64,000 nt of DNA from Ceratothoa steindachneri (GCA_963969495.1 OZ018321.1:128806120-128870119), one strand, 5' to 3'. Numbered from the stretch's first letter, positions 1 through 11,160 are shown. Translations and numbers: made by a program. The notes: a model not told the origin generated them from the letters alone.

Positions 1-1218
1 CTTCCTTTCTCATCAATGACCACCTCCTCTATCTAGTGTGCACCAAAGAAAACGAAACTGAGCCCCGCACACTATGTGTACCCCGATATCGCGTCTCTCC
101 AATCCTGCAAACGGCCTACGATAGACTATTTGCCTGTCACTTTATTACAAAAAACCCGCTAAGAGGATCTTCAAATATTTGTATTGGCCTGGCAAAACAC
201 AAGAAATTCTACGATATTTTCTTTTGTGCGACATTTGCCAAATGACGGCGATAAAAGGAAGAGTCAGACCTACGCCTTTGCATAAGGGAACTTTAATCTC
301 CGAACCCTTCTCTCGAGTAACTATTGACCTCATCGCACCCATCCACACCCGGTTGAGCGAAGGCCATAGTTACTTTTTAATGCTGGTCGAATTTGCTAAT
401 CGATTCCCCGAGGTTGTACCCCTCAAGAAAATCGATAGCATCTCCAGTGTTGAAGCCCTTATTTCCATATTTTTCCGCGTGTCCTGCCAAAAGAAATCCT
501 ATCGGATCGTGGGCGTCAATTCACCTCCAAATTAATGGAGTACGTTGGCAAATTATTGATAATCAAGCCTCTGTTTACCACTCCTTTTCACCCTCGTGAG
601 AATGGAATGTGCAAAAGGCTGAACGTAAGCCGCAAGGCCATTTTCAGGAAGTTGTGTGTAGATCAGCCCACTGAATGGTACCGCTTCCTTCCGGTAGCTC
701 TCTTTGCCTACCGTGAAATTCAACATCGTACATTAGGATTCGCCCCCTTTGAACTCTTTTATGGTAGAAACGTCATAAGCCCCCTGGGTATCCAAAAGGA
801 ACTTTATTCCATTTAGAAATTGGATCAAAATATCCAGACTTCTTATACGTATTTACTGGATTTAAGAAAGAGGCTGGAAAAGTGCGCCGAAATTGCGTTA
901 CATAATGCTGACGTCAATTTTGACAAGTATAAGAGACTACGATTGCAAGTACAAAGAAAGGAAATTTATCCCTGGAAAAGAAGTTTTGCTTCTCCTCTCC
1001 CGGACCACAAGAAACTGTGGAGCCAGTGGGAGGGCACCTACCACATATTCGAGAAGTGTGGCCCCGTCGATTACCTTATTGAAACCACCTCGGGAAGAAA
1101 GATTTTCCATATTAATATGCTCAATCGGTACTGGCGGCACGCAAGCATCAACCAGATAGTTGCAATCAAGGAAGAATATTTCATGGAATCTGATTACTCC
1201 CTGGACTCCTGCATGTAG
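1..1218 (+). pseudogene. Ty3/gypsy-type integrase, degraded, cut by window edge
   Basis: This encodes the DDE integrase that would insert the cDNA of an LTR retrotransposon. The reading shifts frame: an N-terminal zinc-binding part lies near 80-240 (CDICQMT fits the last cysteine pair), then the core. The first catalytic Asp is in VTIDLIAPIH (about 320-350). The second is in SDRGRQFTSKL (about 500-535), visible only after a frameshift. The Glu is in HPRENGMCKRLN (about 590-625). A TAG at 814-816 and a second open piece (820-1218) follow, the latter ending in a C-terminal signature (FHINMLNRYW). The RT of the same element lies downstream, not upstream, which is the reverse of the usual gypsy order. 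The N terminus is beyond the window edge. Assignment to a family of integrases is secure; the clade is inference. Confidence 0.85.
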
Positions 1219-2650
1219 CAAGAAAAGGAATACCCGTTAGATCCATTGCCCAACTTTAATAATTCCCCGCTTGCGGAAATTTAGATATGCGACCAGCTAC
1301 CATCTCTTCAAAAGAGTCAACTACGAGCGCTTCTCAGTCGTTTGGAAGACGTCATCACCGAGATCTTGGTTGTGCTACCCACTTTGAGCACAATATCCAA
1401 CTAACCACCATCAAACCCATCCGTTTCAAATCATACTCCCTACCTATGCACCTCCGCGAAGCATTGAATAACGAAGTAGATAAACTTCTAAGGTTGCAGA
1501 TCATCGAACCTTCAGTGTCGAGCTATTGTTACCCAGTCGTCATGGTAAAGAAGGCCGATGGTTCTTTATCGAATGTACATCAACTTCAGAAAGCTAAATT
1601 CGGTTACCCTATTCAATGCCGTACCAATCCCTACCATAGATCACAACCTCCACCTTTTTGAGAAGGCCAAGTTTATCTCGTATTTGGATTTATGCAAGGT
1701 CTATTATCAGATCCCCTTGAGAGAGGAAGTGAATATATTTACTGCTTTCCTCACTGAGAAGGACCTTATGCAGTTTCGACGGCTCCCTTTTGGTCGGGTA
1801 ACGGTTTGCAGCAATTATATCCGGATGATAAGAAAAATTTTAGAAGGTTTACCTAACGTCACCTTCTATTTCGATAATGTTTATGTGGCCACCCAAGATT
1901 CGTATCAACACTTGACCACCCTTCAAGCCCCTCTGTATCGACTCCGGAAACACAATTTGGCAATTGGCCCCGGCAAGTGACACTTCGCTTTTGGCACTAT
2001 CGATTACCTCGGTTTCCATATCGGAAATAATCGATTAGCCCCCCAGTAAGAAAAGATCCGGGCCATCGTGGACATGCCGTTGCCCACTAATAAAAATCAG
2101 CTGCGATCCTTCATAGGCTCTACATCGTCCTATCGTCGCCTTATACCCAAATTTTCGTCTATTTTCACCATCCTCTGCAAGCTATCAAAGAGGAATCCCC
2201 CCGAACACCTCGAGCGGATGCCACTTTCAACTCACTGCTTCAACAAACTTAACGAAAAGTTGGCATCCGCCCCTAGCCTCCGCCTCCCTAACTCGGACAA
2301 TCTTTTTGGCATTCACACCGACGCGAGTAATGAAGTTATTGGATGTGTCCTCCCCCAGTGTTAGAATAACAACCAGAAAATGACTCGCGCGTGAGAAAAA
2401 TTATGCGGTAATTGAGAGAGAGTCTCTCACTATCTTGTGAGGAATCCATAAATTTAGAAGGTATTTATTAACCAAGAAATTTGTTAGGTAAACGGACCAC
2501 AAACCCGTATGATACCTACGTAACGTCAAAAAAAATAACGCTCGGTTGTTGCGTTGGAGCTTGTTCCTCTAGGTATTCAAATTCCGTATTTTGTATTTAA
2601 AAGGCACCGATAACTGTATGGCTGATAGTTTAAGTAGGAACCTGTTCGAT
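1219..2650 (+). pseudogene. Ty3/gypsy-type reverse transcriptase and RNase H, degraded
   Basis: This is the RT and RNase H part of the same pol as the integrase at 1-1218. The N-terminal RT approach is at 1287-1560 (IIEPSVSSYCYPVVMVKKADG). The palm follows in another frame at 1670-1980 (YLDLCKVYYQIPL, LMQFRRLPFG), and the thumb and connection at 2000-2300 (IDYLGFHIGNNRL, MPLPTNKNQLRSFIGS). RNase H begins near 2280 with HTDASNEVIGCVL and decays to MADSLSRN near 2620-2640. The active-site box reads YFDN (about 1869-1880) where most RTs have YxDD. Frame changes and stops, including TGA at 1978-1980 and TAG at 2362-2364, show it is inactive. An (AT)n tract starts 110 bases after the RNase H end. 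Confidence 0.87.
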
Positions 2651-2757
2651 CCTTTTCAAACTGATTTCAAGCCATTTACTTTTTTTAGCAATATATTAAT
2701 TTTTTTCATAAAATAAATTTGTATATTTAACCATATAATAAGAAAACGCGTATCCTT

Positions 2758-2830
<73 letters not shown>

Positions 2831-3060
2831 CTTTTGTTTATATGTGTACAACGAATTCCTTTTCTATCCATATTTCTTTGTTTTTGTTTTGTATAATCGT
2901 AGGATAACTCCCCATTGGGCCAGTGAGCCCCACTTAATGGTATCCTAAAAAAAATATCTTTCGGCAATCATGCCTTAGCATTATATAACTTTGCATATAG
3001 CTCCACAATTTTGTACTTTGGCTCCATTTTTAAAATTTGTCCTAGGTATTCTCCTATGTA
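2651..3060. other. AT-rich spacer with (AT)n, no gene
   Basis: Apart from the dinucleotide tract listed separately, I see only AT-rich sequence. No polypurine tract or clear LTR start is evident between the RNase H relic and the GC-richer block that follows. Confidence 0.6.
2762..2826. repeat. (AT)n microsatellite
   Basis: About 65 bases of uninterrupted AT/TA dinucleotide lie just beyond the end of the gypsy RNase H relic. Open frames across it (IYIYIY runs) are translation artefacts. Confidence 0.97.
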
Positions 3061-3900
3061 TGTCATGCGACTTTAAATTATATTCTTCCCCCACTCTTCA
3101 TTCTCCGAAGTTCCATCTGGAGATGGAGGAGTGTCAGAGATGAGAGAGAGAGAGAGCAAGACACGCCCAGCCTCGCCCAATACTGCAGAGAGATGCATCG
3201 GACCCTGGAAGCCTCCCCTTCCGACGGAGGAGGGAAATCCCCATTCGACCACACTATAAATCCTCCTGCGCCAGAGTTGCAAGGCAGTATCCGCCGTCCG
3301 CCCTACCCCGTCAGTATCCGCCGCCCACCCTGCCCCGTCAGTATCCTCTGCTTACCCGTCGGTACCAGCTATTCGCATCCCGTTGTACTCTGCACGATTC
3401 TCGCAGAACCCATCAAGCGCCCGTTATTCTCGTTTATTCACGTGAGTCTATCTCGTACCCGCTTCCTCTAAGTTCATCTTGTTAATAGTCATTGTCAAGA
3501 GACTATTATTTGAACTTTGCGCCAAGTCAATGATTACTTCCTCGGACCAAATCTTCGAGGTAACAGCAACGCGCACCTCTCCTGTGCAAGTGCTCTCTCT
3601 AACCCCCTTCCCCAGTATAAACCTTTACCGTCGGCTTCGTATACGATCAAGGTCATTGAGCGATCCTCGCTCACTATTGTTCGTTTGTTTGTACGGTGAT
3701 CGTCCCCAACAAGTCTCTCCCGATGTTTGTACATCTAGTGTGTATATAACTTGTTTTAAAACTCCTTTTAACCTTGTAAAATAATGTTAATCTGCATATT
3801 AGTAAAGTTATTTTTGTACTCGTTTTTCTGTTATCCCAGAACCTCCAAGATAGTTGACTGTTGACCAACCTACATTCGGTTAATTTTCACACTGCTTATA
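3061..3900 (+). other. GC-richer LTR- or promoter-like block
   Basis: This block is clearly richer in C and G than its surroundings. It holds a GA-dinucleotide run (about 3142-3158), TATA-like words (ACTATAAATCC near 3253, AGTATAAACC near 3615), a short repeated CAGTATCCGCCG-type unit (about 3293-3345), and AT-rich A-tract sequence after 3770. Its place downstream of the gypsy pol would suit a 3' LTR, but no second copy is visible in the window and no TG...CA ends or target duplication could be set. No long conserved ORF is recognisable in it. Confidence 0.3.
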
Positions 3901-3983
3901 TTATAAAACTCCCACGCACTCGAAAGACAGAAAGGGTTAACTTGACCCAATCCTACGACAAGCTAGGTTTTGCCAGGCTACTA

Positions 3984-4227
3984 TGTTGGTTTACATTCCC
4001 TTTCGAATGTTATAATTGTTAAGGACCTCCTAAGGTTATCCCGGGAATTAGTTTTTTTGCAATAACATCATAACTATTCTGCTGATTCTAACGAAATTTG
4101 AAACCCTTATATTGTTTTACATTCCATTTCAAATAATATAATAGCCAAAGTCACCCAAGGTTAGCCAGTGAGTTAGTTTTTTTGGGCAATAACACCATAA
4201 CTCTCCGTCCGATTCTAACGAAATTGC
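3984..4227. repeat. Two-copy direct repeat, period about 127 bp
   Basis: Two adjacent diverged copies (about 3984-4100 and 4111-4227) share the landmarks TTACATTCC, AGTTAGTTTTTTT-like and CAATAACA-CATAACT words. Both end in GATTCTAACGAAATT (4084-4098 and 4211-4225). It is a local tandem duplication of non-coding sequence. Confidence 0.85.
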
Positions 4228-5559
4228 CAAGGTCCTCCTAAATTTAGTCTGAGAATTATTGAAAGTTTTCAAAGTCGTAAGGACATAATTCAGAATAAGT
4301 GAGGCCACGCGACTTTTTGGTCAGCAGACCTTGTTGTGATCTTTGGTCCCAGAAAGACGTCTTCTTTCTCGCCATGCACCCGTTTAGTCCTTGATTTTGA
4401 AATTTCCTTTATTAGTGCTGTGTGGTTAGCAAGTACTTGTTTAGTTTCTCCTTCCCTATTCCTCTTTGCCGGGTCAGTCCTCTGACCCCTGCTCTTGTCC
4501 GAGACCTAGGAGTTACCTGGTGTAACTCTCCTCAGTCTGCCCCCTTTACCCCATATAAACCTGTCGGTGAGATGCTTGTCTCTTTCTTTTTCCTCCTTCT
4601 TCCTTTTCGTCCTTTTCCTCTTTCTATTTTCCTCCCCCTTTTCCTTTCTGTCCAACTTGCTTTGTTAATTAATGACCTCAACGCGTTTCAGCTCACATTC
4701 ATCCCTGCGAGATTTCATACTACACACATCCATGTAAAAGAAATGCGGTGCACTTTTTATCACCACACTCTATTTTCATGAATTTGTCAGGGTAAATAAA
4801 CGTGCTTGTATTTTTAGAGGAACTTCACCTTCATTCCTTGCATTGTGTATGTTGAGGTTTCGATGAAAGATAAACGGAACATCTGGATCTGACTCCAATT
4901 TGATTTCGGACAATAGAAAGATGCTTCTAGCTTCAATTAGGTTCGGCTGGAACGACGACTGACCAAGCGATGTAGAGGATTATAATAACTTTTGTTCTTG
5001 AATATTTATTCTTTAAATCCTTCATATTTCTTTTTAATACAATCTTTTCACGTCATATACAACATACACTAGCTTACTAGGCGTTAAATCTGAACACAAC
5101 TTAAAAATTTATATTACAATCAAAATGAAATTATCTTACATTGTTAAAGTTAGTAGTACGCCTCTCTCAAAGAAAGTAGAGAGAGAGGTGACGTCCCCTT
5201 GTCGCGGAAAGAGAGCTTGTGCGTACCCTTGACTTTTCGAGCTATGTCGGCGGGGGTACCTATCTTCTGGTACCCCTGGCAGGGTTTCCCTTGTCGATTT
5301 AGGCGGAAATTAGGTTCCAGACTGAGTGCGTCTTTCTTTATTCTACTCTATCCTTCCTCCTTTTTTTACATTAATCCTATTTCTTTTACTTATACAAAAA
5401 AAAAAACAACAAAAAACAACTCCTATTCCTATCATGTCACTCCTACCCTTCTTTCATCTATCTACATATAAGGACCTGGTAGCTACCTCATGCGTCAGAA
5501 GAGAGGCTTTGGAACCTCTATAAACAACGCCAATCGACGCTCACTGGTTGCGAGAGACT
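4228..5559. other. Spacer, pyrimidine-rich in part, no recognisable gene
   Basis: A pyrimidine-rich tract (about 4570-4650) and AT-rich sequence occupy this stretch. A CTCTCTCAAAG / AGAGAGAGG inverted pair occurs near 5160-5190. Short open frames here show no domain I recognise. Confidence 0.5.
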
Positions 5560-6090
5560 AAGACTTGAAGGGTCTTAGGCGCTGGGGCACGATGAATGGG
5601 ATGAAGGTAGTGCCCCGTTAACCCTTTTCCTGGCGCATAATTATTGACCATTCCCAGTGACCGTTGACGGGTGCCTCTGGTAGCATTGGTCCGTGGTGAC
5701 GGCCGTTTGTTCCCATGTTGGTTACCATGCCAACAAAAAGCCTTGGGTCGAGTTTCTTGGTGTGGCGGGATATCCATTGAACGCTGCTCCGAGATCTTGT
5801 CCGTTGCGAAGGGAACTAGTAGAAGTTTAGTATGGTGGGTGCTTCGTTGTTGTTCACCTGGTGATAAATCGATGGCCCCTTCGGGGACCGTTTGTGATGC
5901 TTGGTTGGGAGCCGCGGTACGCTGAGGTTTGACGACTCGGTCGGACGAACAGCAGCACATGGAGCGTGCCTTCTGAAAGATCTGAAACGTCTCCGATCGA
6001 TAGGCGGGAGCGACTCACGCAGGGAGAACTCACCAACCCCCTTTTTGTATTGATTTGTCGCAAAGTTTTGAAAGAAAGAAAGTGTTTAAA
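5560..6090 (+). other. Putative 5' untranslated region of the CR1-type LINE
   Basis: This GC-richer stretch directly precedes the ATG of the CR1 ORF1 at 6091, and its base composition matches the element rather than the AT-rich left flank. An antisense frame of 139 codons spans 5541-5960 but has low-complexity composition and no recognisable domain. Calling it the element's 5' UTR and internal promoter is inference from position. Confidence 0.45.
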
Positions 6091-6819
6091 ATGACAGCGA
6101 AAAGAGGTCCAGCTGCACTCAAATATACATGTGCGATATGCCACAAGGATAAGTTGTGCGTGGACTTCCCAGAAGGATGTTTTTCGAAATGCCACCAGGG
6201 AAGTATATGCACCGACTGCATTCTTACAGGAGAGGTCCGAGAGGCAGTGGCATACTGCAATAAACTCAAGGATCTCTTCACAACCTATGAAGAAAACTCT
6301 AGGACGCTGGAAAGTAAAATACAGACCCTAGAAACGCAGCACGCGCTTCAGATTCGGCGTCTCGAGGAAAAAATCCTAGAGCTAGCCTCTAAACTAAAGG
6401 TACAGTCAGCTTAAGCTCGAGACGAAAGTCCCACTGACTTGGGTGGTTCCGCCGATGTGACTCCAGCTCAAGGAGGTGAAACTGAATTTGCAGTCTTACT
6501 TCAGCCATGCGGAGAAGCAAATGAGAAGAAGAAAAAGAAAAAGAATAAAGAGAAGAAAAACGTCCTTAATGCAGTTCACCCCAGTGTAGAGGATTCGAGC
6601 GTTACTGGTGCGCAAGGAAAAATGGAAAGAGAAGAAGAGAAAAGAGAAAAGGAAGAAGAGAAAACAAATGAAGACAAGATAAATAACAATAAGAATAAAA
6701 ATAAAAATGTAGAGATACAAGAGGAAAGTGGCAAGTCACTTCCGAGAAGAAAGACCAAGTCGCCTGCAGACAAATGTGCAAGAGTCACCCTTATTGTTGA
6801 TTCTCAATCACTAGTGTGA
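6091..6819 (+). pseudogene. CR1-type LINE ORF1, zinc-finger and coiled-coil part
   Basis: CR1-like ORF1 proteins bind element RNA, and some carry an N-terminal PHD-like finger and an esterase. Here the ATG at 6091 opens a Cys/His cluster at about residues 12-45: CAIC, then CFSKC, an H, and CTDC. A predicted coiled coil rich in L/E/K follows (residues 55-105). TAA at 6412-6414 interrupts the frame. The same frame then continues through a very Lys/Glu/Asn-rich segment (about 6520-6720) to LIVDSQSLV at about 6790-6816, where an SGNH esterase would normally start with a GDS motif. TGA ends it at 6817-6819. The start was set at 6091 because the cysteine cluster follows it directly; an upstream non-ATG extension looks spurious. 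Confidence 0.75.
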
Positions 6820-7386
6820 AGGTAAGCTAACTGCCAGGATGTGGTAACCATCGCATCAGAGTAAAGGCTGAGAAATCACAGATTTCTGAGAGCTCAGTCG
6901 TTGTTTTGATGGTCAGTGGAAACGACCTCTACCTAAGAGGAGGTAGGGTAGGCCCTACAGATAAAATCCTTCACACGGTCATGGGTGCCGTGGACGACTG
7001 TGGGTTGAAAACCCGCAAGGGTGTGGTAGTCGGGATGCTCTCGAAGAGAGGTCCAACACGGACCGCTGACTCGATGAATGTCTCTTTAAACCGGCGCCTG
7101 GCAGATTTGTGTACGGCAGAAGGGGTCTTTTTTTGTGGACCCGTATCGCACCTTTTATGGTAGAAATGATCTGTACCAAAGGGATGGGTTACATCTTTCC
7201 TTTAAAGGAAAGGCTTTTCTGTCGAACATGATCCAGGATGTCGTAGAGAGGACCCAAAAGAGTATCCGACCCAGAGTGAGGGCGGACGTACGCAAGTACG
7301 CATGTGTCACTCCAGGAACGACCTTCTCAGAGGTCGCAAAGAGGGGTGTCTCGCCAACAAACAAGCCGGGAAACGGAAGAACGTAG
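6790..7386 (+). pseudogene. CR1-type LINE SGNH/GDSL esterase domain, frameshifted
   Basis: This is the esterase-like domain of the CR1-type ORF1. SGNH blocks appear in order: IVDSQS (block I, usual Gly replaced by Val), VSGNDLYLR (the GxND block, about 6912-6938), and FYGRNDLYQRDGLHLSFKG (block V, with the Asp-x-x-His pair, about 7156-7210). The blocks fall in different frames with stops between 6817 and 6905, so the domain is broken. A short positively charged tail leads into the endonuclease ORF. The role of the esterase in these LINEs is known only as a family association, possibly lipid or membrane contact. Confidence 0.75.
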
Positions 7387-8202
7387 GGAGTCCTACAGTC
7401 GGGGACTCCTTGAAAGTTCTTCTGTTCAATGCGAGGTCAATCAGGAACAAGTTTCCTGAGCTCCGTGGCCTCGTAGCGACGGAAGAACCCAAAATGGTAG
7501 CTATAACAGAATCGTGGATAAAAACCTCAAACCGAGACTTTGAAGGCCAATTCACGGTTCCTGGCTACCAACTCTTCCACAAAGATAGGCCAGACAGAGA
7601 GGGTGGCGGTGTAATGTTGTATGTCAAGGATACAACTAAATCTACGAACTCCAACATTATATCTGATCACGAGCTCCTAGGCGTTGACCTAGAGATAGGT
7701 CCTGTCAGATACAGGACCCTTGTGCTTTATAGACCCCCTTCCCAACCGGTTGAGAAGGACAGGGAACTGTACCAGCTTCTGGGTGAGCTTGTTCAAGGCA
7801 AAGTGTGCATCGTTATGGGCGACTTCAACAGACAAGTTGACTGGAAAACCAGAGCAGCCTGTGGCGAGGGCGCGCTACTCCTGGAGTTCGCCAACAACAA
7901 GTTCGTCACTCAATGGGTCAGAGAACCGACGAGAGGAGACGAACATCCTCGACTTGGTCTTCACCTCTGAGGATGATATAGTTAAGGATCTCTCTGTAGG
8001 TGAAGAGCTCGGTGGCAGTGATTACCAGCTAGTTAGATTTAGCGTCAAGATCCCGAAGGTAAGGTCTGTTGCCAGTCAATCAAGGAAACTTGACTTGAGA
8101 AGAGCAGACTTTGCAAGCCTTCGTGCTGGGTTGACTGATGTAAGGCTAGCGGTATGCGAAATGTTGAGGATTCGTAGAACAATTTCAAAAATAAGTTCAT
8201 GA
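7387..8202 (+). pseudogene. CR1-type LINE ORF2 endonuclease (APE-like)
   Basis: This domain would nick target DNA for target-primed reverse transcription. The open frame 7302-7970 carries LLFNARSIRNK (Asn block), MVAITESWI (catalytic Glu, about 7494-7520), GGGVMLYVKD, and CIVMGDFNRQVDW (Asp-x-Asn block, about 7807-7845). A frameshift near 7940 moves the reading to NILDLVFTSEDDI and GGSDYQLVRF. The final block normally reads SDH, but here it is SDY, so the catalytic His is lost. Further stops appear from 8200 on. It continues directly from the esterase part and into the RT part. Confidence 0.88.
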
Positions 8203-8903
8203 GTCTTCAATCAAGTTGCATACCTCTGAAATGACTCCATCGGTCTTCTGTTCAACCAAAGTGGTTTAATCGAGAAATCGGCCAACTGCTTAGGGAGAAG
8301 AGAAATGCGTACCGGCGATCGAAGATCTCGGGTGCCTTTGACAAGTAGCGGAGGCTAGCCAGGAGAGTAAAGTCCAGCATAAGGGCGGCTAAACGTACTG
8401 AGGAACTCAGAGTGGCGAGACTCTGCAAGGAAAATCCCAAGGAGTTCTTCGGCTATGTAAATAGCCGTAAACCAATCCATCGTAGGATTGGGCCCTAAGT
8501 GGACGAGGAGGGTGCATTAACTCACTCAGATGCAGGAAATGCTAACCTTCTTAATGACTACTTCTCTTCAGTGTTTACTAAAGAGTGTGTTCCCTTCCAC
8601 CAGCTCACGGATTCCTACTCGGGGGAAAAGCTGGAGGTAATGGACTTCACCGAAGGAGAAATAAAGAAAAAGATCGCTGACCTAAAGACGAATAAGTCCC
8701 CTGGACCAGACGGGTTTCTATCCAAGGTGTTAAAGAAAGTGTGCGAGGAAGTATCACGACATCTGTGCACTATCTTTAACATGTCAATCCAGATCGGATG
8801 TGTTTCTAGAGACTGGCGTGAGGCGGAGGTGACTCCGATCTTCAAGAAAGGAGACCCCAGCCATCCGTCAAACTACCGACCCATCAGTTTGACTCCATAT
8901 TGA
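8203..8903 (+). pseudogene. CR1-type LINE ORF2 reverse transcriptase, N-terminal part only
   Basis: After a degraded linker (about 8230-8500, GYVNSRKP), an open frame from 8499 carries the first RT blocks: LKTNKSPGPDGF (about 8680-8720) and EVTPIFKKGDPSHPSNYRPI (about 8827-8886). Similarity then stops abruptly at 8900 with a TGA. The palm with YxDD and the thumb are missing, and the following DNA is AT-rich and unrelated. The element is therefore cut at its 3' side, unlike the common 5' truncation of LINEs. Confidence 0.88.
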
Positions 8904-10170
8904 AATTTCTGTCTGATTGTTAGCCCTGATTCACTTGAATACTCACGCTTAGGAAGCTATGTCTCGATTCCATGTGAAGCTGATTATACAAGAATACAAA
9001 AAAATAATATATTAGACCTTTTGAAGATTACTAGATATAAAGCCGGTTATGTTAGTGTGATATTTGAAAGTAGCTAAGGAATATCTTGCTATAGCGATAA
9101 ACTATTGCTTAGTGAGGATGAGTTTTAGCTGGTCTTTTGGGCAATACACAGGTTAAAACATGAATTTTCCTCAATATAGATCGCCTGGTGAAGAACTATG
9201 GTGCAAAACAACTAAAGTGTGTAGTGATAGCAAACCCTAACATTCTATTTCTACACGATTTAAAATTCATTGTACAGCCAATATTAAGTCAATACCTTTC
9301 TAAAACTTGAAGACGAGTTTCATCGAAGTTATCGTTAGATGAAGTGTTTGCAGAATACGGTTGATGCTTGTTATCTTGATTTCAACGATGGACTAGATAA
9401 ATATCGAAAACTTCACCATACCATCACCGAGGCTGTGTATAACAAAAATGTGTCGTTTGATGAGTTTCATTGTTTTCAGAACATGAGAGGAAACACTATC
9501 AAACTTGTAAAAGATTTTGTCCTCAGGGATTTTTACGACTACATCACCATTTTGTGTAAAGAAAATTGAATAAAATATCTATCTATCAATCATTCTCACC
9601 ATAGAAGTCCAGAGGATGGAGTGCCACAAGTCTGCGTCATTAAGACTTGCAGGAAGAAAGTTTAAGTTCACCCCAAATAATTTTTTTTTATTGGAGCAAC
9701 GATTTCATAATAAAATACGTTATTCAAATTCTAGATTACATAAAAGACCCGTCTGATATTCATTTTCAAAACTATAAAGTTATATTAAAAATACACATTG
9801 ATCATTTAGATCATTGATCAAATATCCATGAAACTATAATAGAAATTATGTATTTTAGCCTGGAAAATAGGTTTATAACATAAGATTTCTTCTTTTGTAT
9901 TTATATAAGGGGTGTAAACGTATCAGACATTCTTTTAAAAAATAAGCGCCGATTGTTACGGTTAAATTCCTCTACGAGTTTACCAACATCTTTTCGTGGG
10001 GAAAAACGACTATCTATAAAAAACTTGCTAAAAGATCTGATATGGAACACTTTCTCTCAGGGTGGATACTTATACTCTACACAAACCCGTGCGGAAAAGA
10101 TTGATATCACTCTTTAATTATGGTGTTCTCTATATGCTATTTGTAAGTGACGTCTATTATAGATATCTAT
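8904..10170. other. AT-rich spacer with one short unassigned ORF
   Basis: I see no known element here. One 76-codon ATG frame on the plus strand (9339-9569, beginning MKCLQNTVDAC) has ordinary amino-acid composition but no domain I recognise. Its proximity to the Polinton-type relic at 10.2 kb could mean it is a fragment of that element, but nothing in the sequence proves it. Confidence 0.4.
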
Positions 10171-10199
10171 GTATGATTGATTTCATAAAGGAGAAGACA

Positions 10200-10725
10200 G
10201 ACTGAGTAGTGTCAAATGCTATACGTTATCTCATGGAAGAAATCGAATGGATTCTAATTTATATATCTTCTGATAATGGAGGAGAGTTTAAAGGAAAGAA
10301 TATGAAAACCTTATTGAGCGAATATAATATCGGAGTATGTCATTTTCCCTTACTAAAGAAGGCTAGTCTTGTAGAGAGCGTACAAAAAAACAATAAAGTA
10401 TATTTTACCTACAATAATAGATGCAAATATATCGACATGCTTTATTATTTTTCAAATGGTTATAGTAACTCTAGACATAAAATAAATGGAACACATCGGT
10501 CATTATTTTAAGATCTCACCCGTTTCCAGCACTTTCAAAAATGTATTAGACCTGTATTATATTGAGGATTTAAATCGAGAATGTATTGAAAGGGGGGTTT
10601 ATGAAAAAGAAATAGGTAGTGGAGAGGATAGTTGAAGTGAAAGGACATGGAAAACACAAGCTATTTTTAGTAAAATGGAGAGGGTACCCTACGCCGTTCA
10701 ACCCCTACCTCATCCATTCGTAAAA
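10200..10725 (+). pseudogene. Polinton/Maverick-type integrase relic with chromodomain-like tail
   Basis: This resembles the retroviral-type integrase of Polinton/Maverick-like elements. In the frame 10209-10511 it shows SSDNGGEFKGKN (second Asp of the DDE triad, about 10266-10301), KASLVESVQ (Glu region, about 10360-10386) and YIDMLYYFSNGY. A C-terminal barrel-like piece follows (LDLYYIEDLNRECIERG, about 10545-10600). A chromodomain-like segment comes last (ERIVEVKGHG ... FLVKWRGYPTPFN, about 10622-10705). The pieces are in different frames, the first catalytic Asp is not seen, and no other Polinton core gene is recognisable. The integrase family is likely; the element class is inference from the tail and neighbour. 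Confidence 0.65.
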
Positions 10726-11160
10726 TTATTTATAAAGGTAGGAAATGAGGAAGATTTTACCAATTGTGAAGATGGAATCATAGAGTTTTTATGTCACCCT
10801 TCCTTCTTCTTCCTCCCAGGAGATTTACCTTCAAAACACCATGTCTGACTAGTGAGTTAAATTACATAATTCCATTATAGCAGGATATAGTCAGTATAAA
10901 GTAGGGCTCTGTTAGTTTCAATTTACAGAAAATATCTACAATATTACGAAGCCTATATATACAATCACAGTGTATCTAAATTGAAGGAAGTGAATAATTA
11001 TGCATCAAATTCTATAGTGAACGAGAAAACGAAACAAAAATAAAAGGAATTAACTATGCTTATGATGAAATATGGGTAGACTCAGGATTTTACAAAAATG
11101 AAAAAGCATTTTTGTGTTTAGACCTCACTTGCCAATGTATGAGTATTACATATAAATACA
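10726..11160 (+). pseudogene. Possible downstream gene fragment of the same Polinton-like relic
   Basis: About 40 bases after the chromodomain tail, a short reading (IIEFLCHPSFFFLPGDLPS, about 10780-10835) resembles the start of a protein that often follows this integrase in related elements. The rest (to about 11,160) is AT-rich with brief readable pieces such as WVDSGFYKNEKAFLCLDL. The assignment depends mainly on gene order and is weak. I could not identify a function. Confidence 0.25.

Noticed and set aside
5541..5960. 139-codon minus-strand frame in the GC-rich block
   Set aside because: No domain, biased composition, and it lies in the likely 5' UTR of the CR1 element on the other strand.
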